From: Blautia sp.
GTDB taxonomy: Bacteria; Bacillota; Clostridia; Lachnospirales; Lachnospiraceae
Reading direction: 5' to 3'
NCBI GenBank assembly: GCA_017515945.1
Contig: JAFWDX010000082.1
Span: forward strand, 1 to 7,570
DNA: 7,570 bases
The number at the start of each line of letters is the position of its first letter. Positions within the stretch are counted from its first letter, which is position 1. Positions 1 through 7,570 of the stretch are shown here, piece after piece. The notes under the pieces were generated by a model. It ran no database searches. It was not told the origin of the DNA and saw nothing but the letters and a program-made list of their open reading frames with translations. Both the position numbers and the translations under genes were made by a program.

Positions 1-671
<671 letters not shown>

Positions 672-683
672 TGAGGGAAAGGT

Positions 684-700
684 GACCGGAAAGCCAGGTC
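684..700 (+). other. Small hairpin in the atpE-atpF gap
   Basis: GACCGG (684-689) and CC-A-GGTC (694-700) can pair around an AAAG loop with a single bulged A at 696. Bases 682-684 and 703-705 (GTG/CAC) could extend it beyond an internal loop. It lies between the atpE stop and the atpF ribosome binding site (715-720). It is short and could be chance, or an RNA-processing or translation-tuning element. Confidence 0.3.
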
Positions 701-714
701 CGCACGAAGGTTAC

Positions 715-720
715 GGAGGT
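715..720 (+). promoter_or_regulatory. Ribosome binding site that sets the atpF start
   Basis: GGAGGT at 715-720 is 7 bases before the ATG at 728. The in-frame GTG at 719 overlaps this Shine-Dalgarno and cannot be the start, so the protein begins MQGVQQ. Confidence 0.85.
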
Positions 721-727
721 GCATTTT

Positions 728-1234
728 ATGCAGGGTGTACAGCAACTGGTTACCATCGTCCCCTGGACATTCATTGCGACGATATGTAACCTGTTCATTC
801 AGATCTATCTGATCAAGCGTTTTTTGTTTAAACCCGTCAATGAGATGCTGGAGAAGCGTAAAGCTCTGGCCGATGCCCAGATCGCGCAGGCTCAGGAGGC
901 CAATGAACAGGCCCAGGCCATGAAGGCCGAGTATGAGCAGGATCTGCTCGAGGCCAAGACAAAGGCCGGAGAGATTCTGCAAAGTGCGCAGAAAACCGCT
1001 TCAGACCAGGCGGAGCAGATGCTCCGCGAGGCCAATCGGCAGGCCGCTGCCGCCAAGATCAAGGCAGCCGGCGATATTGAGCAGGAAAAGAGAAAAGCGG
1101 TTGATGAGATCAAAAATGAGATCGGTTCCATGGCTGTGGAGATCGCCGGCAAGGTGATCGGCCGCGAGCTCAGCGAGAGCGACCATGAAAAGCTGATCGA
1201 TGAGTTTATTTCCAATGTAGGAGAAGTGTCATGA
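728..1234 (+). CDS. atpF: ATP synthase Fo subunit b (peripheral stalk)
   Basis: This 168-residue protein is the stator stalk that ties subunit a to the F1 head through delta. It has one N-terminal membrane helix (about residues 8-33) with the usual Trp near the membrane edge (W13), then the family motif F-K-P-V-N near residue 35 and an arginine soon after (R44). The rest is a long, highly charged Ala/Glu/Gln/Lys-rich helix (about residues 38-150) with the low-complexity coiled-coil look of b subunits (QAQEANEQAQAMKAE). The C-terminus, about residues 140-168, includes AGKVIGRELSESDHEKLIDEFI, typical of the delta-binding end. Length is normal. The ATG at 728 was chosen over the in-frame GTG at 719 because of the ribosome binding site. 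The stop overlaps the atpH start (ATGA at 1231-1234), so the two genes are probably translationally coupled. Confidence 0.96.
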   Translation: MQGVQQLVTIVPWTFIATICNLFIQIYLIKRFLFKPVNEMLEKRKALADAQIAQAQEANEQAQAMKAEYEQDLLEAKTKAGEILQSAQKTASDQAEQMLREANRQAAAAKIKAAGDIEQEKRKAVDEIKNEIGSMAVEIAGKVIGRELSESDHEKLIDEFISNVGEVS

Positions 1235-1770
1235 CGGACACAGCCAGAGTATATGGCGGGAGTTTGTATGATCTTGCCGCCGAGGAAAACCTGACCGATA
1301 CCTTCAGGGAAGAGCTGGAGGTGATCAGGCGTGTTTTCCGTGAAAACCCGGATTATATCCGGCTGCTTTCGGAGCCTGCGATTCCTCTTGACGAGAGACT
1401 CGGCCTGATCGAGACCGCTTTCGGGCAGGGTGCGCAGAGGTATCTGGTTAATTTTATCAAACTCCTGGCTGAGCGCTCACTGTTGTGGGAGCTCGGCGGA
1501 TGCTGTGAAGAATTCGTACGCAGATACAATCAGGATAACGGGATCACTGAGGCATTCGTGACCAGTGCCGTTGAGTTGTCTGACGCACAGAAGACCGCTT
1601 TGCAGACAAAGCTTGAAAAGCTGAGCGGTAAGAAAGTGACCCTGATCACAAAGGTGGATCCCGGTGTGATGGCAGGACTGAAAGTGGAAATGGAAGGAAA
1701 ACAGTTTGACGGGACTGCGGCCGGCCGGCTGGCCGGGATCTCCCGCAGACTTGAAGAGCTTGTTGTATAG
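1231..1770 (+). CDS. atpH: ATP synthase F1 subunit delta
   Basis: This 179-residue subunit sits on top of the F1 head and joins it to the b stalk. The N-terminal helical domain (about residues 1-105) shows the family pattern ARVYGGSLYDLA, then LLSEPAIPLDERLGLIETAF and NFIKLLAERSLLWEL. The C-terminal part holds the conserved VDPGVMAGLKVEMEGKQFDG followed by GRL near the end. Length is normal for the OSCP/delta family. The ATG overlaps the atpF stop by four bases. An AGGAG at 1219-1223 inside the end of atpF gives it its own ribosome binding site 7 bases upstream. The stop codon TAG (1768-1770) runs into the first hairpin of the gap before atpA. Confidence 0.96.
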   Translation: MTDTARVYGGSLYDLAAEENLTDTFREELEVIRRVFRENPDYIRLLSEPAIPLDERLGLIETAFGQGAQRYLVNFIKLLAERSLLWELGGCCEEFVRRYNQDNGITEAFVTSAVELSDAQKTALQTKLEKLSGKKVTLITKVDPGVMAGLKVEMEGKQFDGTAAGRLAGISRRLEELVV

Positions 1771-1796
1771 CGGTGTGCTTATATGGACCGCTTTTT
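1769..1796 (+). other. Weak hairpin with short T run after atpH (attenuator- or processing-like)
   Basis: AGCGGT (1769-1774) pairs perfectly with ACCGCT (1787-1792) around a 12-base loop, followed by TTTT then ATAA. The form resembles a weak intrinsic terminator inside the operon. The 6-bp stem and interrupted T run make efficient termination unlikely; partial attenuation or an mRNA-stability or processing site is possible. Confidence 0.4.
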
Positions 1797-1802
1797 ATAA
1801 AA

Positions 1803-1818
1803 CGCCGTGCATACGGCG
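1803..1818 (+). other. Perfect 6-bp hairpin just before the atpA ribosome binding site
   Basis: CGCCGT (1803-1808) and ACGGCG (1813-1818) pair perfectly around the tetraloop GCAT. The stem ends 4 bases before the GGAG at 1823-1826, and a second GGAG at 1818-1821 begins in the stem. It is G+C rich and likely to fold in RNA. Any effect on alpha translation is inference. Confidence 0.5.
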
Positions 1819-1822
1819 GAGT

Positions 1823-1826
1823 GGAG
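1823..1826 (+). promoter_or_regulatory. Ribosome binding site that sets the atpA start
   Basis: GGAG at 1823-1826 stands 7 bases before the ATG at 1834. An in-frame GTG at 1807 lies inside the hairpin 1803-1818 and has no ribosome binding site, so the ATG is preferred. It gives MQLKPEEIS, which matches the usual N-terminus of alpha subunits. Confidence 0.8.
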
Positions 1827-1833
1827 AATAGGT

Positions 1834-3357
1834 ATGCAACTGAAACCTGAAGAAATATCCAAGGTGATACGCAGCCAGATCAAGTATTATGAGAATACGA
1901 TCCAGCAGAACGAAACCGGGACGATCCTGATGGTTGGTGACGGTATCGCCAGGGCCAGCGGCCTGGTAAACTGTATGGCCGGTGAACTGCTGGAGTTTGA
2001 AGACGGAAGCTATGGCATGGCGCAGAACCTGGAAGAGACCAGCGTTTCGATCGTGCTCTTCGGTTCCGATGAGAATATCGGAGAAGGGCAGACGGTAAAA
2101 CGTACAGGAAAGGTCGTATCCGTACCGGTAGGAGAGGCCCTGATCGGCAGGGTCGTCAACGCGCTGGGACAGCCGATCGATGGCGCAGGCCCTGTGGCGA
2201 CTACTGAATTCAGACCCATCGAGAGCCAGGCGCCCGGGATCTGTGAGAGACGGAGCGTGTACCAGCCCCTGCAGACAGGAATCAAAGCCATCGATTCCAT
2301 GATCCCGATCGGCCGTGGTCAGCGTGAACTGATCATCGGTGACCGTCAGACCGGAAAGACGACGGTGGCGGTCGACACCATTATCAACCAGAAGGGACAG
2401 AATGTCCTGTGCATTTATGTCGCCATCGGGCAAAAGCGCTCGACAGTGGCGTCTCTGGTGGAGAATCTGACCAAAAACGGCGCAATGGACTATACGATCG
2501 TTGTGGCGGCTACTGCTTCCGAAGCCAGCCCGCTGCAGTACATCGCACCCTACAGCGGCTGCGCCATGGGTGAATATTTCATGAACCAGGGCAAGGATGT
2601 CCTGATCATTTATGATGATCTGAGCAAACACGCGGTGGCTTACCGTGCCCTGTCCCTGCTGATCCGCAGGCCGCCGGGCCGCGAAGCCTACCCTGGTGAC
2701 GTCTTTTATCTGCATTCCAGACTGCTGGAACGCGCGGCCAAGCTTGATGACGCCCATGGCGGCGGTTCTCTGACTGCACTGCCGATCATAGAGACGCAGG
2801 CGGGTGACGTGTCCGCATATATCCCGACGAATGTAATCTCCATCACGGATGGCCAGATCTATCTGGAGACAGAGCTTTTCCATTCCGGTATTCGTCCGGC
2901 CGTCAACCCCGGTATTTCTGTATCCCGAGTCGGCGGCGACGCACAGATCAAGGCCATGAAGAAGGTCGCCGGAACACTGAAGCTGATCTACTCCCAGTAT
3001 CGCGAACTGCAGAGCTTTGCCCAGTTCGGTTCCGATCTGGATGCGGATACCAAATCCCGTCTGGAGCAGGGTGCCCGCATCGTTGAGGTGCTCAAGCAGA
3101 GCCAGAATGCACCGGTACCCGTGGAGAAACAGGTGGCGATCCTTTACGCGGTGACCAGAGGCGTGCTCGAACAGATCCCGGTCGAAAAGGTCCGGCAGTA
3201 TGAGAGCGAGCTGTTCGGCTGGCTGGATACAGACCAGGAAGGGGCGGCTGCGCTGCAGGCGATCCGTTCCACCGGCAAACTGGAAGAGGAAACCGAGGCG
3301 CTGTTAAAGAGCGCCCTGGAGAATTTTACCGCTGTGTTCAAGGACCGCCAGGTATAA
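1834..3357 (+). CDS. atpA: ATP synthase F1 subunit alpha
   Basis: This 507-residue protein is the non-catalytic nucleotide-binding subunit that alternates with beta in the alpha3beta3 head. The N-terminal [16 protein letters not shown] is the typical delta/stalk-contacting segment, followed by the beta-barrel with [10 protein letters not shown]. Walker A is GDRQTGKT at residues 169-176, with Lys175 at the same number as in E. coli. The Walker B region is [10 protein letters not shown] (Asp261-Asp262), then [23 protein letters not shown]. The arginine finger that reaches into the beta active site is Arg365 in [10 protein letters not shown]. The C-terminal helical domain is complete. Every family landmark is present and length is normal. 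The gap from atpH is 63 bases and holds two hairpins, unlike the 4-base overlaps at atpF-atpH and atpD-atpC. The long open frame opposite this gene is a composition shadow. Confidence 0.98.
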   Translation: MQLKPEEISKVIRSQIKYYENTIQQNETGTILMVGDGIARASGLVNCMAGELLEFEDGSYGMAQNLEETSVSIVLFGSDENIGEGQTVKRTGKVVSVPVGEALIGRVVNALGQPIDGAGPVATTEFRPIESQAPGICERRSVYQPLQTGIKAIDSMIPIGRGQRELIIGDRQTGKTTVAVDTIINQKGQNVLCIYVAIGQKRSTVASLVENLTKNGAMDYTIVVAATASEASPLQYIAPYSGCAMGEYFMNQGKDVLIIYDDLSKHAVAYRALSLLIRRPPGREAYPGDVFYLHSRLLERAAKLDDAHGGGSLTALPIIETQAGDVSAYIPTNVISITDGQIYLETELFHSGIRPAVNPGISVSRVGGDAQIKAMKKVAGTLKLIYSQYRELQSFAQFGSDLDADTKSRLEQGARIVEVLKQSQNAPVPVEKQVAILYAVTRGVLEQIPVEKVRQYESELFGWLDTDQEGAAALQAIRSTGKLEEETEALLKSALENFTAVFKDRQV

Positions 3358-3369
3358 AGGAGGTCTCAC

Positions 3370-4230
3370 ATGGCTGCAAATATGAAAGCCGTGAAGCTGC
3401 GGATCAAGAGCGTGCAGAATACCATGCAGATCACCCGGGCCATGGAGCTGGTTGCATCGTCCAAACTCCGCAAGGCCAAGGAACGGGCGGATAACTGCCG
3501 GCCCTATTTTGAGGAGCTGTACCGAACGCTGGATACCATAGCTTCCGGCAATACGGATTTTTCGTCTGTGTATGCCAGGGAGGCGGCGAGTGAGCGCTGG
3601 TGTTATGTGGTCGTTGCCGGTGACCGTGGACTGGCAGGCGGTTATAATGCCAATCTGTTCAAGCGGCTGGAGGCCGAGGCTCAGGGAAAAGATTATACAG
3701 TACTCCCTCTGGGAAAAAAATCGGTAGAGTATTTTAAACGGCGTGGAGTTCCCATTCTCACGGAGTCCTTTGCCGAGGTGGCGAAGGTGAAGGTCGGCGA
3801 CTGCTTTGAGATGGCCCGTATGCTATGCAAAGAATTCCGGGAGGGAAATTTCGGACATATCAGTCTTTGCTATACACAGTTTCATAACATGCTGTCCCAG
3901 GCACCGGACTTTATTCCTGCCTTGCCGCTGATGGATCTGACCTGGGATGATCCCAAGGACAGAGGACCGGTCCGGGACCTGATCCTTTATGAGCCGGATT
4001 CTGCCGAGGTTTTTGATGCCATTGTGCCGGAGTATCTGGCCGGACTGATCTACGGGGCGGTCTGTGAGAGTGAGGTCAGTGAGCTTGCCGCCAGAAGGAC
4101 GGCGATGGAGGCTGCGACCAACAACGCCGAGGAAATGATCGAGAAGCTCAATCTTCACTATAACCGGGCGAGACAGGCCAGTATCACCCAGGAGATCACG
4201 GAGATCGTGGCCGGAGCCGAGGGTGTATAA
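3370..4230 (+). CDS. atpG: ATP synthase F1 subunit gamma (central rotor shaft)
   Basis: This 286-residue protein is the rotating shaft that couples the c ring to catalysis in beta. It shows the family's two ends, which form the coiled coil inside the head: N-terminal MKAVKLRIKSVQNTMQITRA followed by MELVASSKLRKAKERA, and C-terminal ATNNAEEMIEKLNLHYNRAR followed by QASITQEITEIVAGA. The central alpha/beta domain begins at GDRGLAGGYNANL. Length is normal. The start ATG at 3370 follows AAAGGAGGT at 3356-3364; this overlaps the atpA stop codon, so gamma is probably translated by ribosomes finishing alpha. It is followed by the longest gap in the operon, before beta. Confidence 0.97.
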   Translation: MAANMKAVKLRIKSVQNTMQITRAMELVASSKLRKAKERADNCRPYFEELYRTLDTIASGNTDFSSVYAREAASERWCYVVVAGDRGLAGGYNANLFKRLEAEAQGKDYTVLPLGKKSVEYFKRRGVPILTESFAEVAKVKVGDCFEMARMLCKEFREGNFGHISLCYTQFHNMLSQAPDFIPALPLMDLTWDDPKDRGPVRDLILYEPDSAEVFDAIVPEYLAGLIYGAVCESEVSELAARRTAMEAATNNAEEMIEKLNLHYNRARQASITQEITEIVAGAEGV

Positions 4231-6143
<1,913 letters not shown>

Positions 6144-6151
6144 CAGGGTAG

Positions 6152-6185
6152 GGGATGTTCTGATCAGGACATCCCTCTTTTTTTT
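6152..6185 (+). terminator. Rho-independent terminator of the atp operon
   Basis: A 10-bp stem pairs 6152-6161 (GGGATGTTCT) with 6166-6175 (AGGACATCCC), one G-U pair, with loop GATC. After TC comes a run of eight T (6178-6185). It begins 8 bases after the atpC stop. There is no T run on the other side, so it works only on the + strand. Confidence 0.93.
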
Positions 6186-6205
6186 AGATCGAAGGAGTAA
6201 AGGAT

Positions 6206-7396
6206 ATGATTTCCGAAAAGATGAAGCCATATGTAAAAAACAATTCTGCGATCCGCATGATGTTTGAGGAAGGGAACCGCCTGCGTGCAATCTATGGTCC
6301 GGACAAGGTTTTTGATTTCAGCCTGGGCAATCCCAGCGTGCCTGCGCCGGATTGCGTGAAAGAAGCGATCCTTGAGCTCGTACAGGAAGAAAGTCCGCTT
6401 ACGCTGCATGGGTATATGAGTAATGCGGGCTTTGAGGATGTGAGGCAGACCATTGCGGAGTCTCTGAACCGGCGGTTTGGCACGGCTTTTTCGGCACATA
6501 ACCTGATCATGACGGTCGGCGCGGCCAGTGGCCTGAATATTACGCTCAAGGCAATCCTCAATCCGGGTGAAGAGGTCGTGGTTTTTGCTCCTTATTTCCT
6601 GGAATACGGAGCCTATGTCCGCAATTATGACGGCGTGCTGGTAGAAATCTCCCCGGATACGGAGACCTTCCAGCCGAATCTGGCTGAGTTTGAATCAAAG
6701 ATCACAGCCAAAACACGTGCGGTGATCGTCAATACGCCCCACAATCCTACGGGTGTGGTTTATTCTGAGGAGACGATCCGCAGCCTGGCAGCGATCCTGA
6801 GAAAAAAGCAGGCGGAATTTGGCAGCGTAATTTACCTGATCTCAGACGAACCCTACAGAGAACTGGTCTTTGACGGCGCAAAGGTACCGTGGCTCACCGG
6901 TTTTTATGAGAACACCATAGTCGGCTATTCATACAGCAAATCGCTTTCCCTTCCCGGAGAGAGAATAGGCTATGTCGTTATTCCCGACGAAGCGGATGGC
7001 AGCAGTGAGCTGATCACGGCTGTGACCATTGCCAACCGGACCTGCGGCTGCGTGAATGCCCCCTCTCTCATGCAGAAGGTCATAGCCAAATGTGTGGACG
7101 CGGCCTGTGACGTGGAGACCTACGACAGAAATCGCCGTGCTCTTTATGAAGGCCTGACCGGTCTCGGCTACACATGCGTAAAGCCTCAGGGGGCTTTTTA
7201 TCTCTTCTTGAAGTCGCCGGTACCGGATGAGAAAGCTTTCTGCGAGGAAGGAAAAAAATACAATATCCTGATGGTACCGGGTTCCTCCTTTGCCTGCCCT
7301 GGCTATGTGCGCCTGGCTTACTGCGTGTCCTATGAGACGATCATGGGTTCCCTCCCCGCCTTTGAGAAACTGGCCGCCCACTATGGCCTTAAATGA
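6206..7396 (+). CDS. PLP-dependent class I/II aminotransferase (aspartate aminotransferase-like)
   Basis: This 396-residue cytoplasmic protein has fold-type I aminotransferase features. The N-terminal arm contains YDFSLGNP-like FDFSLGNPSVPAP. The phosphate-binding GAASG is at 105-109. NPTG (Asn180) contacts the PLP ring. Asp214 and Tyr217 in SDEPYRE contact the pyridine nitrogen and O3'. Lys245 in YSYSKSLSLPGERIGY is the Schiff-base lysine, with Arg253 as a phosphate ligand. Arg369 in GYVRLAYC is the expected carboxylate-binding arginine of the amino-acid substrate. Length is normal. The amino donor and acceptor cannot be read from sequence; Asp, aromatic or branched-chain substrates are possible. 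Start ATG 6206 follows AAGGAG at 6192-6197. It is outside the atp functional unit: the strong terminator ends 20 bases upstream, leaving no room for a promoter between them. Confidence 0.93.
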   Translation: MISEKMKPYVKNNSAIRMMFEEGNRLRAIYGPDKVFDFSLGNPSVPAPDCVKEAILELVQEESPLTLHGYMSNAGFEDVRQTIAESLNRRFGTAFSAHNLIMTVGAASGLNITLKAILNPGEEVVVFAPYFLEYGAYVRNYDGVLVEISPDTETFQPNLAEFESKITAKTRAVIVNTPHNPTGVVYSEETIRSLAAILRKKQAEFGSVIYLISDEPYRELVFDGAKVPWLTGFYENTIVGYSYSKSLSLPGERIGYVVIPDEADGSSELITAVTIANRTCGCVNAPSLMQKVIAKCVDAACDVETYDRNRRALYEGLTGLGYTCVKPQGAFYLFLKSPVPDEKAFCEEGKKYNILMVPGSSFACPGYVRLAYCVSYETIMGSLPAFEKLAAHYGLK

Positions 7397-7415
7397 CCCA
7401 TATGGAAATTTTTTC

Positions 7416-7461
7416 TTGTATTCCTTCGAAAATGTGTTAAACTAGTCTGCGAATTTATAAT
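7416..7461 (+). promoter_or_regulatory. Probable sigma-A-type promoter(s)
   Basis: There are two overlapping candidates. TTGTAT (7416-7421), a 16-base spacer and an extended -10 TG-T-TAAACT (TG at 7435-7436, hexamer 7438-7443) form a plausible clostridial promoter. A perfect -10 TATAAT lies at 7456-7461, but nothing like TTGACA is found 16-18 bases upstream. Transcription would start near 7450 or 7468 and run into the hairpin at 7484-7514. Confidence 0.5.
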
Positions 7462-7483
7462 ATAAGTTTATGTAACTGTGCAG

Positions 7484-7514
7484 CAGGCACCTCGCATTTA
7501 CTGCGAGGTGCCTG
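7484..7514 (+). other. Perfect 13-bp hairpin in the leader of an unseen downstream unit
   Basis: CAGGCACCTCGCA (7484-7496) pairs perfectly with TGCGAGGTGCCTG (7502-7514) around the loop TTTAC. It is not followed by a T run on either strand, so it does not look like an intrinsic terminator. Lying about 20-35 bases after the promoter candidates, it is best read as the 5' stem of a structured leader or small RNA. I could not match it to a riboswitch family I know. Confidence 0.6.
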
Positions 7515-7570
7515 GGGTAAAAGTCGAACAGCTAAAGCCAGGCGCACTTTCATTGCGACGAAACACCGAA

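Larger units (their letters stand above)
7397..7570 (+). other. Non-coding right edge: probable promoter and start of a structured transcript
   Basis: The 174 bases after the aminotransferase contain no credible gene; the ATGs present give only a 12-codon frame without a ribosome binding site (7402) and an immediate ATG-TAA (7470-7475). A short palindrome CCATATGG (7398-7405) followed by a T run (7409-7414) is too weak to call a terminator. The rest holds promoter-like boxes and a strong hairpin, listed separately. It is probably the start of the next transcription unit, whose gene lies beyond the window. Confidence 0.6.

Noticed and set aside
1795..2883. Long open frame on the - strand opposite atpA (362 codons)
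   Set aside because: It is wholly antisense to a conserved gene, resembles no family I know and has no matching upstream context. Long antisense frames are common opposite codon-biased genes.
7398..7414. CCATATGG followed by a T run as a terminator for the aminotransferase
   Set aside because: The palindrome is 4 bp per arm with no loop and is A/T rich in the middle, so it cannot form a stable terminator hairpin.
7523..7570. Resemblance of AAAGCC and GAAACACCGAA stretches to parts of c-di-GMP and glycine riboswitches, and of CGAAAC to a hammerhead core
   Set aside because: Only short fragments match. The rest of each conserved core is absent, including any CUGANGA for a hammerhead.

Overview
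The window carries most of an F1Fo ATP synthase operon on the + strand, in the order atpB (3' end only)-atpE-atpF-atpH-atpA-atpG-atpD-atpC. It is closed by a strong intrinsic terminator, followed by a class I/II PLP-dependent aminotransferase and a short non-coding tail. The gene order is the usual bacterial one. Strong AGGAGG-type ribosome binding sites, a base composition by eye a little above 50% G+C, a cysteine-rich c subunit with Na+-type ion ligands and the style of the aminotransferase all suggest a strictly anaerobic Clostridia member, most likely Lachnospiraceae-like. The phylum-level guess is fairly safe; the family is inference.

Layout: 1-321 end of subunit a; 322-392 A+T-rich leader; 393-671 subunit c; 672-727 short gap with a small hairpin; 728-1234 subunit b; 1231-1770 delta (4-base overlap with b); 1771-1833 gap with two hairpins; 1834-3357 alpha; 3370-4230 gamma; 4231-4353 the longest gap in the operon, with several possible stem-loops; 4354-5748 beta; 5745-6143 epsilon (4-base overlap with beta); 6152-6185 terminator; 6206-7396 aminotransferase; 7397-7570 non-coding, with a probable promoter and a 13-bp hairpin.

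Subunits a, b and c form the membrane Fo motor. Alpha3beta3 with gamma, delta and epsilon forms the F1 catalytic head, rotor shaft and stator link. All catalytic signatures are intact (Walker A in alpha and beta, the beta catalytic Glu, the alpha arginine finger, DELSEED, and the subunit-a Arg). The c subunit has a second carboxylate in helix 1 (Glu33) plus Glu66-Thr67-Thr68 in helix 2, a pattern known from Na+-coupled c rings of the two-carboxylate type, so Na+ is the likely coupling ion.

I found no mobile element, CRISPR array, tRNA or rRNA, and no sign of an undescribed protein system. The points most worth checking are the two-carboxylate c subunit, the structured leaders in front of alpha and beta, the aminotransferase packed against the terminator, and the structured, possibly switch-like RNA that runs off the right edge.
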